A stretch of 64,000 bases of DNA, taken from positions 1,302,001 through 1,366,000 of the forward strand of contig NZ_CP107852.1 in the NCBI RefSeq assembly GCF_036346875.1, written 5' to 3'. Both the position numbers and the translations under genes were made by a program. The notes beneath the pieces were generated by a model. It saw only the letters and a list, made by a program, of their open reading frames with translations. It did not search any database and had not been told where the DNA came from. Shown piece by piece: positions 55,603 through 64,000 of the stretch (positions are counted from its first letter, which is position 1; every line of letters starts with the position of its first letter). Source of the DNA: Nocardia sp. NBC_00508. Its GTDB lineage: Bacteria > Actinomycetota > Actinomycetes > Mycobacteriales > Mycobacteriaceae.

Positions 55603-56355
55603 ATGGCTGTGAACCACACGCGCACCACCCTGTCCGCCCGATTCGATACGACCCCGATCGTGGTCGAGGATCTCGGACTCATCGACTACCACGCCGCCTG
55701 GGAGCTGCAGCGCACCATCGCCGACCAGCGCGCGGAAGGCAGCGGATCGGACCATCTGCTGCTGCTCGAGCACCCCTCGGTCTACACGGCGGGCCGCCGC
55801 ACCGAGGCCGAGGATCTGCCGATCGACGGCAGCCAGGTCGTCCAGGTGGACCGCGGCGGCAAGATCACCTGGCATGGTCCCGGTCAACTCGTCGGCTACC
55901 CGATCGTGCGGCTGGCCGAGCCGGTCGACGTGGTCAACTACGTGCGCCGCCTGGAAGAGGCGCTGATCACCGTCTGCACCGGCCTCGGCCTCGTCTGCGG
56001 CCGGGTCGAGGGCCGCTCCGGCGTCTGGCTGCCCGCGACCGAGCTGTATGCCGAACGCAAGATCGCCGCGATCGGTGTGCGCGTGCAACGCGGCGTCGCA
56101 CTGCACGGCCTCTCGTTCAACTGCAACTCCGCCATGGACGGGTTCCAGGCCATCGCCCCGTGCGGTATCCGCGACGCAGGGGTCACCACCCTGACTCGCG
56201 AGCTCGGCCGCGAGGTGACCGTGGCCGAGATCAAACCGCTGGTCACCGACGCCGTCATCCGCGCCCTCGACGGCGAGCTGCCGGTCACGGAGCACGATAT
56301 TTCGCGCGTCACTCCCGGGAACACCACCCCGCGGCCTCCCACCGCGACGGCGTAA
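55603..56355 (+). CDS. lipB: Octanoyl-[acyl carrier protein]-protein N-octanoyltransferase
   Basis: LipB transfers octanoate from ACP to lipoyl-domain lysines. The 250-residue product has the family signature [20 protein letters not shown], the catalytic lysine region [11 protein letters not shown], and the catalytic cysteine in IAPCGI. It is followed by lipA after 10 bases. Targets in this window are the E2 subunit and indirectly GcvT's partner GcvH. Confidence 0.95.
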   Translation: MAVNHTRTTLSARFDTTPIVVEDLGLIDYHAAWELQRTIADQRAEGSGSDHLLLLEHPSVYTAGRRTEAEDLPIDGSQVVQVDRGGKITWHGPGQLVGYPIVRLAEPVDVVNYVRRLEEALITVCTGLGLVCGRVEGRSGVWLPATELYAERKIAAIGVRVQRGVALHGLSFNCNSAMDGFQAIAPCGIRDAGVTTLTRELGREVTVAEIKPLVTDAVIRALDGELPVTEHDISRVTPGNTTPRPPTATA

Positions 56356-56365
56356 GGTCGATCGA

Positions 56366-57406
56366 GTGACCTCAGTCGACACCCCGACACCCCACAACGC
56401 GGCCGCACCCAACGGCCGCAAGCTCCTGCGCATCGAAGCCCGCAACGCGGAAACCCCGATCGAGCGCAAACCCAAGTGGATCCGCACCCGCGCCACCATG
56501 GGCCCCGAGTACTCCGAACTCAAGGGCTTGGTGAAGCGCGAGGGCTTGCACACGGTGTGCGAAGAAGCAGGCTGCCCCAACATCTTCGAATGCTGGGAAG
56601 ACCGCGAGGCCACCTTCCTCATCGGCGGCGAACAGTGCACCCGCCGCTGCGATTTCTGCCAGATCGACACCGGCAAGCCCGCGGCCCTCGACCGCGACGA
56701 GCCCCGCCGTGTCGCCGAAAGCGTCCAGGCCATGGGCCTGCGCTACTCCACCATCACCGGCGTCGCCCGCGACGACCTGGACGACGGCGGCGCCTGGCTC
56801 TACGCCGAAACCGTCCGCGCCATCAAGCGTTTGAACCCCCATACCGGCGTCGAACTGCTGATCCCCGACTTCAACGCCGACCCCGACCAGCTCGCCGAGG
56901 TCTTCTCCACCCGCCCGGAAGTGCTGGCGCACAACCTCGAAACGGTCCCGCGCATCTTCAAGCGCATCCGCCCCGCCTTCCGCTACGAGCGCTCCCTCGC
57001 GGTGCTGACCGCCGCCCGCGAAGCGGGGTTGGTCACCAAGTCCAACCTCATCCTGGGCATGGGCGAAACCCCCGAGGAAGTCACCCAGGCCATGCGCGAC
57101 CTCCACGAGGCAGGCTGCGACATCCTCACCATCACCCAATACCTGCGTCCGTCGCCGCGCCACCACCCGGTCGACCGCTGGGTGAAGCCGGAAGAGTTCG
57201 TCGAGCACTCCAAGACGGCGGAAGAAATCGGCTTCGCAGGTGTCATGGCAGGCCCGTTGGTCCGCTCCTCTTACCGAGCAGGCCGGTTGTATGCCCAGGC
57301 GATGGCGCACCATGGTCGCGAAATCGCCCCGGAAATGGCTCACCTCGCCGAGGGAGGCACCGCCTCGCAAGAAGCCAGCTCCGTGTTGGCCCGCTTCGGC
57401 TCCTGA
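56366..57406 (+). CDS. lipA: Lipoyl synthase
   Basis: LipA inserts two sulfurs into the octanoyl chain. The 346-residue product has the auxiliary-cluster cysteines [12 protein letters not shown], the radical SAM motif CTRRCDFC, and the C-terminal RSSYRAG serine that completes the auxiliary site. Length fits mycobacterial LipA (311) with a few extra N-terminal residues. The start is a GTG ten bases after lipB. Two iron-sulfur clusters are needed, and one A-type carrier gene (erpA-like) lies in this window. Confidence 0.96.
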   Translation: MTSVDTPTPHNAAAPNGRKLLRIEARNAETPIERKPKWIRTRATMGPEYSELKGLVKREGLHTVCEEAGCPNIFECWEDREATFLIGGEQCTRRCDFCQIDTGKPAALDRDEPRRVAESVQAMGLRYSTITGVARDDLDDGGAWLYAETVRAIKRLNPHTGVELLIPDFNADPDQLAEVFSTRPEVLAHNLETVPRIFKRIRPAFRYERSLAVLTAAREAGLVTKSNLILGMGETPEEVTQAMRDLHEAGCDILTITQYLRPSPRHHPVDRWVKPEEFVEHSKTAEEIGFAGVMAGPLVRSSYRAGRLYAQAMAHHGREIAPEMAHLAEGGTASQEASSVLARFGS

Positions 57407-57957
57407 CCACTCACCAAGCAGTTTCGGCCCTCGCACACACTCATGTGCGAGGGCCGACGTTTGTCGACGGCGTCCGGCTGACTATGCGCGTCGTGTGGCT
57501 CCGCGCCGCTGCCGCACAACCAGTCGACTCGCCGCCGCGAGTTTCTCGGTAACACTGCCACCGGGAAGAACAGCGTCACAGTGACGCAGTACGAATCCGG
57601 GTCCAACGCTCGCAGTGCCGGGCTACGCGGACCCGGTTGCCGCAGTGTTGTGGTGAGCACCAGCGGCGCCCCGGGAGGGCGGGTCCGACCAGCAGAACAC
57701 AGTCGTCGTCCTCGTTCGGCACCGGCCACTTCGCCCTGGAAACCCCATCTGGCCGAGTTGATGGCCCTGCCACTGCGCCGATGCTGTCCAGCGAAGCGCC
57801 GTGCTGCCTGCGACGCCCGGTCGATCGCCCCCATTCATCGCCGTTTGTCTCGACCGGCTGCCGGGTTCTGCGCTGTGAGGCCCGCCACAGCGCGTCACGT
57901 CGCCGGGCAACAGCTCGTCCACCACTCGAGACCAACTAACCAACCACGGAGTGCACC
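57407..57957. other. Intergenic region after lipA
   Basis: These 551 bases contain the lipA terminator and no gene with family features. Open frames on the minus strand (for instance 57576-57935) look partly coding but no continuous protein emerges, so a decayed gene is possible. This is where the order known from mycobacteria stops and accessory genes begin. Confidence 0.5.
57424..57457 (+). terminator. Terminator of the lipBA group
   Basis: TCGGCCCTCGCACA (57424-57437) and TGTGCGAGGGCCGA (57444-57457) form a perfect 14-base stem with a six-base loop. It begins 18 bases after the lipA stop. Confidence 0.92.
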
Positions 57958-58899
57958 ATGAGGATCACCACCTGGGCCCGTCGGCTCGCCCTCGGACTCG
58001 CCGCCGTCATCAGCGCGCTGTTCGCAATCTCGCCGCCGGTGGCCTACGCCGAGAACCCACCGAGCTCGCATGACCGGCCGGCCTACCTCGACCGCATCGA
58101 TTCCCGTTATGCCGACACCGATCTGGCCCGGTTCCACTACACGGTGACCGGTCAGGGATCACCGGTCGTGCTCATCGCGGGTGGTGGGCTGTGGCAGTAC
58201 TCGTGGCGCGACGTGATTCCCGCGCTGGCGCGGCAGCACACCGTCTATGCGGTCGATCTGCCCAGCCAGGGCTATACCGAACTGCGCCGCCCCGGCTTCG
58301 CGTTCGATCTGCCGGCAATGGCCGAGGCCATCGGCACCTTCTTCGACGCCGTCGGCCTGAATCACGCTGCGCTGGTGGGTCACTCGTGGGGTGGCGCGTG
58401 GAGCCTGTACTTCGCCGAGCAGCACGCCGAGCGAGTCGACCGGCTGATCCTGCTCGATTCGCCGGGCCTCGACGCCGAAAAGGCGCCCGTGACACCTCTG
58501 TTCCAGATGCCGATCCTCGGCGAGCTCGCCACGAAACTCACCACCCGCGACTTCTATGCCGACAGCATCCGCGGCACGTTCCACCACAAGGCGCTGGTCA
58601 CCGACGAGATGATCGACGAATTGTGGCCGCCGTTCTCGCGCCCCGACAACCGCGACGGCTTCCTCGCACTCTGGCGCAACCTCGACTACCGCCTCACCGA
58701 CGCCGAACTGGCCAAGGTGAGCGCCCCGGCCCTGGTGCTGTGGGGCGGCGCCGACGAATGGCTGCCTGCCACCCAGGCCGAACGCCTGGCCGCGCGAATC
58801 CCGAATGCCACCGCGGCGGTACTGCGCGGTTGCGGTCACACCGTGCACGAGGACTGCCCGACCGAGACCATTCCGCTGATCGAGAATTTCCTCGGCTGA
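57958..58899 (+). CDS. Secreted alpha/beta hydrolase
   Basis: The 313-residue product has a signal peptide (cleavage near PVAYAE, about 31) and an alpha/beta-hydrolase domain. The nucleophile elbow GHSWGG (serine), the acid in LWGGADEWLP, and the histidine in GCGHTVHED give a complete triad. Esterase, lipase or haloalkane-dehalogenase activity is possible; the substrate is unknown. It stands between the lipA terminator and the ATPase gene. Its signal peptide sets it apart from the intracellular epoxide-hydrolase family. Confidence 0.88.
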   Translation: MRITTWARRLALGLAAVISALFAISPPVAYAENPPSSHDRPAYLDRIDSRYADTDLARFHYTVTGQGSPVVLIAGGGLWQYSWRDVIPALARQHTVYAVDLPSQGYTELRRPGFAFDLPAMAEAIGTFFDAVGLNHAALVGHSWGGAWSLYFAEQHAERVDRLILLDSPGLDAEKAPVTPLFQMPILGELATKLTTRDFYADSIRGTFHHKALVTDEMIDELWPPFSRPDNRDGFLALWRNLDYRLTDAELAKVSAPALVLWGGADEWLPATQAERLAARIPNATAAVLRGCGHTVHEDCPTETIPLIENFLG

Positions 58900-58946
58900 A
58901 CCGAGATCGAACGCATCCACCGCCCTTGGCAACCATCTACGACTGA

Positions 58947-58965
58947 ACTAAGATTCAATCTTAGT
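58947..58965. promoter_or_regulatory. Perfect palindrome in an AT-rich island upstream of the DUF234 ATPase
   Basis: ACTAAGATT-C-AATCTTAGT is a 19-base perfect palindrome. It is followed by related half-sites (TAAGATT, CTTTAG, GTTTAG), all within an AT-rich stretch (58940-58985) that is unusual in this genome. It lies 30 bases upstream of the GTG start of the next gene and would overlap its promoter, so a repressor site is likely. Confidence 0.65.
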
Positions 58966-58994
58966 AAGATTTTACTTTAGTTTAGGAGCCAGGC

Positions 58995-60428
58995 GTGGAG
59001 TTCACAGGAAGATCGGCCGACCTCGACCTGCTCACTCGTCAGCTGAACTCGGTGATCGCGGGCACCGCCACCACCCGTGGCCGTGCGGTCATCGTGACCG
59101 GTCGCCGACGGGTCGGGAAATCACGACTCGTCCAGGAATTCTGCGATCGGTCGAACCACGCCTACCTGGTCTTCCAGGCGACGCGCGGCCGCAATCCAGT
59201 CGCCGAGCGAGAGGAGTTCACCGCCACGGTCGCTCAATCCGCGTTCGGGGGCGCGGAACTGGTCAGCGGGTTGCAGGCCGGCGACTGGAATCAAGCTCTC
59301 CGGTCCCTTGCGATTGCCTTGCCAGATGACGCGCCCTGCATTGCGGTCATCGATGAAGTGCCGTGGCTGGTCGAACAGGATCCGGAGTTCGAAGGCGCTT
59401 TGCAGACGGTGTGGGATCGCCATCTGTCGGCCAAGCCGGTACTTCTCGTCCTGGTCGGCAGCCACATCTCGGTCATGGAGGCCCTCGGATCCCGCGACCG
59501 GCCGTTCTTCGGGCGCGCGACGAAAATGACCGTCGAACCACTGCACCTAGCTGATGTGCAGGCCATGACCGGCCTCAACGCCGCCGACAGCGTCGACGCG
59601 CTGTTGATCACCGGCGGGTTCCCCGAGATCGTCAGTTCGTGGCGTCCAGGAATGAGCCGAACCGACTTCCTGCGCGACGCGGCTGCGAACCCGCTGGCTC
59701 CATTGCTTGTGGCGGGTGAGCTGTCATTGCTCGGCGAGTTCCCGGAGGGAATGCGCTCGCGCGCGGTCCTAGAAGCCATCGGCAGCGGAGAACGAACCTT
59801 CAGCACCATCGCCGCACAAGCCGGTGGGGCGAACGCACTGCCAGCGGGCACCCTCAATCCGCTACTGAACATGTTGCAAGACAAGCGAATCGTCGCCAGC
59901 GACCTACCGCTGTCCACGAAACCGGACACCAAGAACAAGCGCTACCGAATCGCCGACTCCTATCTCCGGTTCTGGCTGGCCTTCCTGCAACGCGGCATTC
60001 CGCTCATCGAACGCGGCCGTGGCGATCTCGCGCTAGCACGGATCGAACGCTCATGGACCACTTGGCGTGGACGCGCCATCGAACCATTGGTCCGCGAATC
60101 CCTGATGCGCTTACTACCTGACGAGCGATGGCCTGATACCGAGGCGGTCGGCGGCTGGTGGAACCGGCAGAACAACCCCGAAATCGACCTGATCGGCGCC
60201 GACCGCGAACCTATCGCCAGGGCAGTACATTTCGTCGGTTCGATCAAGTGGCTCGAAGACCGGCCCTTCGACCGCCACGACTACGACAGCCTTGCCCGCT
60301 CGCTGCTCGCAGTGCCAGGTACCGATCACGACACCCGGCTCGTAGCCGTCTCCCGATCCGGCATTGCAGAGAAGTTGCCGCTGGCAATGCACTGGGGCCC
60401 GGACGAACTTGTCCGAGCATGGCAGTGA
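58995..60428 (+). CDS. Archaeal-type ATPase with C-terminal DUF234 nuclease-like domain
   Basis: The 477-residue product has an N-terminal STAND-like P-loop ATPase (VTGRRRVGKSRLVQEF, Walker A; CIAVIDEVPWLVEQ, Walker B; VLVGSHISVME, sensor) and a C-terminal DUF234 domain (RYRIADSYLRFWLAFL, then NNPEIDLIGAD and VHFVGSIKW). The ExD and xxK residues there recall the PD-(D/E)XK nuclease core. Such genes are common in archaea and scattered in bacteria, and are suspected to be mobile or defence-related. AGGAGCC precedes the GTG. The palindrome upstream and the AT-rich leader suggest its own regulator. Confidence 0.85.
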   Translation: MEFTGRSADLDLLTRQLNSVIAGTATTRGRAVIVTGRRRVGKSRLVQEFCDRSNHAYLVFQATRGRNPVAEREEFTATVAQSAFGGAELVSGLQAGDWNQALRSLAIALPDDAPCIAVIDEVPWLVEQDPEFEGALQTVWDRHLSAKPVLLVLVGSHISVMEALGSRDRPFFGRATKMTVEPLHLADVQAMTGLNAADSVDALLITGGFPEIVSSWRPGMSRTDFLRDAAANPLAPLLVAGELSLLGEFPEGMRSRAVLEAIGSGERTFSTIAAQAGGANALPAGTLNPLLNMLQDKRIVASDLPLSTKPDTKNKRYRIADSYLRFWLAFLQRGIPLIERGRGDLALARIERSWTTWRGRAIEPLVRESLMRLLPDERWPDTEAVGGWWNRQNNPEIDLIGADREPIARAVHFVGSIKWLEDRPFDRHDYDSLARSLLAVPGTDHDTRLVAVSRSGIAEKLPLAMHWGPDELVRAWQ

Positions 60429-60831
60429 TCAGCTACGCTGATCACTGCGCGCGCGATCATCGTGACCGGTCGACGGAAGGTCGGAGGGCACGGCTTGTCC
60501 TTGGACTAGACATCGCCACTTCCACAGCTGACCGCACGGCAGCGGTCGCAGATCCGGGTGAATGTTTGTCGATAGTGACCACAAGTTCCAGGTCCGGAGC
60601 CGATTCGCCAGCTCATCGGCGACATTCTGGGCTTGTTCAGCCGACGCTCGGTAGTCCAGCGTCAGCGGACCGGATTCGATGCGTAGGTGCCGAACACGCT
60701 GGCACCGGCAAACGAGGATCGTGTCGGATCACCGAGGCTCGCAGCACCCTGCTGATGAACGTCTCTCGATCCGACGATGCTCAGGCGCCGTAGGCTCTGG
60801 GACGGCACGCCTCCCCCACTCGCCGCCCGGC
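60429..60831. other. Gap between the ATPase and jetC
   Basis: No gene is called in these 403 bases, which lie directly downstream of jetC where jetD is usually found. On the minus strand, short open stretches around 60450-60730 have coding-like character but are interrupted by frame changes and stops, so a decayed gene cannot be excluded. Confidence 0.45.
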
Positions 60832-63800
60832 TCACGCCTCCACCAACTCGTGCCCATCCCAGGTGAACCGCGCCGTCGTCACCGCGTCATTCCCGTCGCC
60901 GCCCACGATTTGATGAATCCCGATCCCGCTCAGCTCCGCATACGTGCACCATTCGTGATCCGAGGTCAGCATCAGGTCCAGGTCCAACGCCGTCAGCAGT
61001 GCGAAGATCTGTCCCCGGTTCACGGTGTCCACCCCGACGAACACCTCATCCAGCAAGATCACGCGCGGGGCCTGTGGCGCGGCCTGATAATGCGCGGCGA
61101 CGGCGGCGAACAGCGGGAGGTGCAGCGCGATGGCCTTCTCGCCGCCGGAGAGCGCGCCGTGCAGTTTCTTGGTCAGCTCCTGGAAGCCTTCCCCGTTGCC
61201 GCGGTCGATCTTGACCACGAAACGATGCCAGGCCGTGTAGTCGAAGACCTGGGCGAGTTGCTGTTCCCAGCTGGTGGCGGTGTCGTCGGCTTTCGCCTCC
61301 TCGATGCGGTCGCGCAGGAAGCGGTGCAGGGATTCGCGGTCGGCCTCGCTGAGGCGGACAGGGTCCTTGAGCAGGAGGTCGCGGGCGGCCTTGGTGCCCG
61401 GCGGGAGATCTTTGCCTACCTGCCAGACCAATTGGACGGCGACGTTGGAGGCGGTGCGCACGCGCTCCAGCCGGGCGTTCATGCTGTCGACGAGGTCGTT
61501 GGCCTGGCGGATGCGGGCGGCGAGGTGGCGGCGGGTGTCACCGGTCAGGGTTTGGTCGAACAACCGCCGTTCCTGTTCGGTGATCTCGTTCTTGCTCTGG
61601 TCGGCTTCGGCGACGAGGACCTGGAGGAGTTCGGCGCAGCCGACCCGGACTCCGTCGACGACCGCGGTGAAGACCTGGATGTCGTCGTCGGTTTCGAGAT
61701 CGAGGTCGGCGCGGGCGCTGAGCGCCGTGCGGCATTCGTGCACAGCCTCGTTCAGGCGGCGCACCGCTTCGTTGAGGTTCGCCGGGGCGTACGGCACGGT
61801 GGGCCAGGCCGCGGCGACCAATCGCGCGGCATCGAGTGCGGCGCGAACACCATCCGAGGTGGCCAGTGTCTCCCGGAATTTCAGCAGATCAGGAAGTGCG
61901 CTGTCGTCTGGGAAGATTCCGACGGACAGATGCCGAAAGCGCAGCGCGACTGCGTCTCTCGCTGCGGACGCGGTCGCTCTGGCCTCGGCGTCGGCGGCCT
62001 TTTGCGCTGCGAGACGGCCTACCTCCGTGGCGAGGTCGGTGAGCGTGGCGCGGTCTTGTTCGAGGTTGCCGTTGAGCTCCTCGATTCGGATTCGGAGCTG
62101 TTCGATCTCGGTCAGTACTTCGCGATAGTCACGCCCGACCGACTCTTCGATGGCTTCGAGTTCGGTCTTCATCTGCTGGTACTCGGCGGCTGCCCTGATG
62201 GCGGCTCCGGCATGCTCCATGGCGTCGGCGGCTGAGGTCTGCGCGTGATCGGCGAGGAGGCTGGTGGTCGCGCGGGCCTGCCGCAAGTCGCCGTGAGCGT
62301 CGAGCCAGCCGTCGGCTTGACCGGCGAAATCGTCGATGGCTTCGTTCAGAGTCGCGAGGGCGGCGCGTTCGGTGGGAAGTCCACTTTCGGCGGCGAGCGA
62401 GGAAAGGCCGTGCAGGGCGCTTTTGACCCCGGCTTCCTTCGCCGAGACGGTCTCGAGGCAGTTGCGTACCTGGCGATCGGCCGCGGCAAGGTCCGATTCG
62501 GCTCGGGTGAGCTGGTTTTCGGCGGCGAGCAGCAGCTCGTGATCGGGACGGCTGTCGCGCTCGGACTCGATCAGGCCGCGATGGACGCTCAGCTGCCGCA
62601 GTCGGGCGTGCAGCTCGTCCAGCTGATGGTCGTACTCTGCTATCGCGTCTCCGATTTCGCGGATGCGACGCTGTCTGGCGCGTTCCCGGGTCGAGGCGCC
62701 GATGTAGGCGGGTTGATCCTTGTGCCAGCTGCCGTTGAGGTTGCCGATGCGCCAGCCGCCGTCGGCGCCGACGGCAGCCACCGACCCGGTGGGCAGTCGA
62801 TCGCCGAAAGCGATAGTGGCCAGCAGGCCGCGCACCACGTCAGGGGTGACCTCGGCATCGGGAACCGCGACAAGAACATCCGCGAGCGAGCGACCAGCCA
62901 CCGGCGCCACAGCGGTGTGGTCGGCGAATGCGTCGTGGCCTTCCACGTCGCCGCGTGAACCGATCCAGGCATCCAACAGTCCAGCGGATTCAAGGGCGGC
63001 CTCGATGCCCGCCGCGGCGCTATCGGGCACCTCCTCGGCGAAGTCGATCAGCCGCCACAGGGGTGCACCGGCCATCCGGCTCCGGTCGGTGGTGCGCCAA
63101 GGTGGGGTTGTCGGTGGGATGTCGTGTTCAGCTGTGAGGCTGTCTCGCTCAGCGGCAAGTTCGCCGCGTTTGCTTTCGGCATCGCCGATTTCTCGCTCAC
63201 ACCGGGTCTCTTGCCGCGCCAGATCTTCCAACGCGGCCGAGACCACCTTGTTGACCGTGTCGATCAGTGCCGATTGGCGGTCGGCCAGATCGGCGAGGTT
63301 GTCCGGGTTCTCGAACGACAGTGCGCGGCATCCGATGGCCCAGTCGCGCAGGCGATCACGCAGGGCATCGAGCTCGCGTGCGTGTTCCTCGGCGGCCCTG
63401 GTCCGCGCATCCCCGGCGGTCGCGAACTCGTCCCTGGCCGACTCCAACGCCTTCTCGGCGTCCGTACGCGAATCGACCGCTCGTTCGTGTCGCTCCAGCG
63501 CGCGACTCATATCGCCGATGCGATCGCGTCTGCCCCGCACCGCCGCGCGCAGCAAAGCTCGGGACCGAGGGGATTGCGGATCGGCGGCCAGCTCGTCGTA
63601 CACGCTGACGAGCCCGGCGCGGTGCGCGGCTTGGCGGGCTTCGATGCCGCTTCGCTCCGCGATCCTCGCGAGCCGTTCTTCGGACTCGACGGCGGCGGCG
63701 TGATCTTCCGCGGCAGTCGTCGCGGCAGACTGCTTCCGCTGCGATTCTGCCTCGGCGCGCTCTGCCCGCTCCCCGGCGCTTCGGGTTGCTTCGCGCTTGT

Positions 63801-64000
63801 CGACGAGTTTCAAGCCCTCTTTATAGGCATCGGATTTTCTCAGCCCTTCCCGCCTGGCCCCGGCCTGCGACAGATCGAGTTTTCTCGCGCTTATGCGTTG
63901 CTGGGTCTCGCCTTTACGCTGCTCGGTGCGCTCGTACTCGTCGGCGGACTTCTTGGCCGCGGCGGAGATTCTCTCCAGCTCTGTGGTCGCCGAGATGAGC
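60832..64000 (-). CDS. jetC: TIGR02680-type SMC-like ATPase, probable Wadjet type III JetC (partial)
   Basis: The frame is open from the window edge to TGA at 60832, giving the last 1055 residues. Most is coiled coil around a globular hinge-like centre. Near the C-terminus lie the ABC signature HGALSGGEKAIALHLP and Walker B RVILLDEVFVGVD, followed by TSDHEW. The N-terminal Walker A lies outside the window. This is the SbcC/MukB-like TIGR02680 family, JetC of type III Wadjet systems, which detect and cut plasmid circles. JetA and JetB (DUF2397, DUF2398) would lie upstream, beyond 64000. The usual JetD is not downstream. Confidence 0.85.
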   Translation of the reverse strand, partial: LISATTELERISAAAKKSADEYERTEQRKGETQQRISARKLDLSQAGARREGLRKSDAYKEGLKLVDKREATRSAGERAERAEAESQRKQSAATTAAEDHAAAVESEERLARIAERSGIEARQAAHRAGLVSVYDELAADPQSPRSRALLRAAVRGRRDRIGDMSRALERHERAVDSRTDAEKALESARDEFATAGDARTRAAEEHARELDALRDRLRDWAIGCRALSFENPDNLADLADRQSALIDTVNKVVSAALEDLARQETRCEREIGDAESKRGELAAERDSLTAEHDIPPTTPPWRTTDRSRMAGAPLWRLIDFAEEVPDSAAAGIEAALESAGLLDAWIGSRGDVEGHDAFADHTAVAPVAGRSLADVLVAVPDAEVTPDVVRGLLATIAFGDRLPTGSVAAVGADGGWRIGNLNGSWHKDQPAYIGASTRERARQRRIREIGDAIAEYDHQLDELHARLRQLSVHRGLIESERDSRPDHELLLAAENQLTRAESDLAAADRQVRNCLETVSAKEAGVKSALHGLSSLAAESGLPTERAALATLNEAIDDFAGQADGWLDAHGDLRQARATTSLLADHAQTSAADAMEHAGAAIRAAAEYQQMKTELEAIEESVGRDYREVLTEIEQLRIRIEELNGNLEQDRATLTDLATEVGRLAAQKAADAEARATASAARDAVALRFRHLSVGIFPDDSALPDLLKFRETLATSDGVRAALDAARLVAAAWPTVPYAPANLNEAVRRLNEAVHECRTALSARADLDLETDDDIQVFTAVVDGVRVGCAELLQVLVAEADQSKNEITEQERRLFDQTLTGDTRRHLAARIRQANDLVDSMNARLERVRTASNVAVQLVWQVGKDLPPGTKAARDLLLKDPVRLSEADRESLHRFLRDRIEEAKADDTATSWEQQLAQVFDYTAWHRFVVKIDRGNGEGFQELTKKLHGALSGGEKAIALHLPLFAAVAAHYQAAPQAPRVILLDEVFVGVDTVNRGQIFALLTALDLDLMLTSDHEWCTYAELSGIGIHQIVGGDGNDAVTTARFTWDGHELVEA

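Noticed and set aside
60679..62235. Long + strand open frames opposite jetC
   Set aside because: They mirror codon bias of the coiled-coil gene and show no motif. The minus-strand product has LSGGEK and Walker B.

Overview
The window is a chromosomal stretch of a high-GC, mycolic-acid-type actinomycete, most likely Nocardia or a close relative. No rRNA, tRNA, CRISPR array, phage or transposase gene was seen. The assignment rests on gene content and order, judged from memory of relatives: the qcrCAB-ctaE cytochrome supercomplex genes, trpD, a DnaQ-UvrC fusion, RipC-like peptidoglycan hydrolases, the mannosyltransferase PimB', an ArsA-like ATPase, a PlsC-type acyltransferase, ctaF-ctaC, asnB, adoK, cobU/cobT/cobS, ilvE, gcvT, pepA, the lipoylated E2, and lipB-lipA. 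This series closely follows Mycobacterium tuberculosis Rv2179c-Rv2218, with local rearrangement.

Layout. 1-4.5 kb: end of a DEDDh exoribonuclease, then the leftward operon ctaE-qcrC-qcrA-qcrB. 4.7-9.5 kb: a conserved hypothetical gene, trpD, a small secreted protein, a stand-alone Lrp/AsnC ligand-binding domain and the DnaQ-UvrC fusion. 10-19.2 kb: cell-envelope genes on the + strand (two NlpC/P60 hydrolases, a membrane metallopeptidase, PimB', two SRPBCC proteins, ArsA-like ATPase, ROK glucokinase, acyltransferase). 19.4-34.4 kb: an accessory region (Spo0M, PhoD, FAD oxidoreductase, a frameshifted pentapeptide-repeat gene, a secreted beta-helix protein, a MerR/imine-reductase pair, TetR, an XRE/DUF397 cluster with three DUF397 copies, an orphan glutamate-type binding protein, an Excalibur lipoprotein). 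34.4-57.4 kb: conserved core again (cytochrome oxidase II and IV, asparagine synthase, adenosine kinase, Fe-S carrier, cobalamin lower-ligand genes, branched-chain and glycine metabolism, aminopeptidase, lipoate synthesis and its main acceptor protein). 57.4-64 kb: a second accessory region (secreted hydrolase, DUF234-type ATPase/nuclease and the C-terminal 1055 residues of a TIGR02680 SMC-like protein that runs off the window, probably JetC of a type III Wadjet system).

How the genes work together: ctaC, ctaF, ctaE and qcrCAB supply most subunits of the bcc-aa3 respiratory supercomplex. lipB and lipA lipoylate the two-lipoyl-domain E2 encoded just upstream and the glycine cleavage system that includes GcvT. 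cobU, cobT and cobS form the nucleotide-loop end of cobalamin synthesis. PimB' and the acyltransferase belong to phospholipid and PIM synthesis, and the NlpC/P60 proteins to wall remodelling.

Noteworthy non-coding structure: a modular palindromic repeat placed just upstream of both trpD and pimB'; a second repeat of about 125 bp on both sides of adoK; a perfect CRP-type site; palindromic operators upstream of a zinc-finger/TetR fusion and of the DUF234 ATPase; a shared motif upstream of ctaE and ctaC; and several strong intrinsic-type hairpins between genes.
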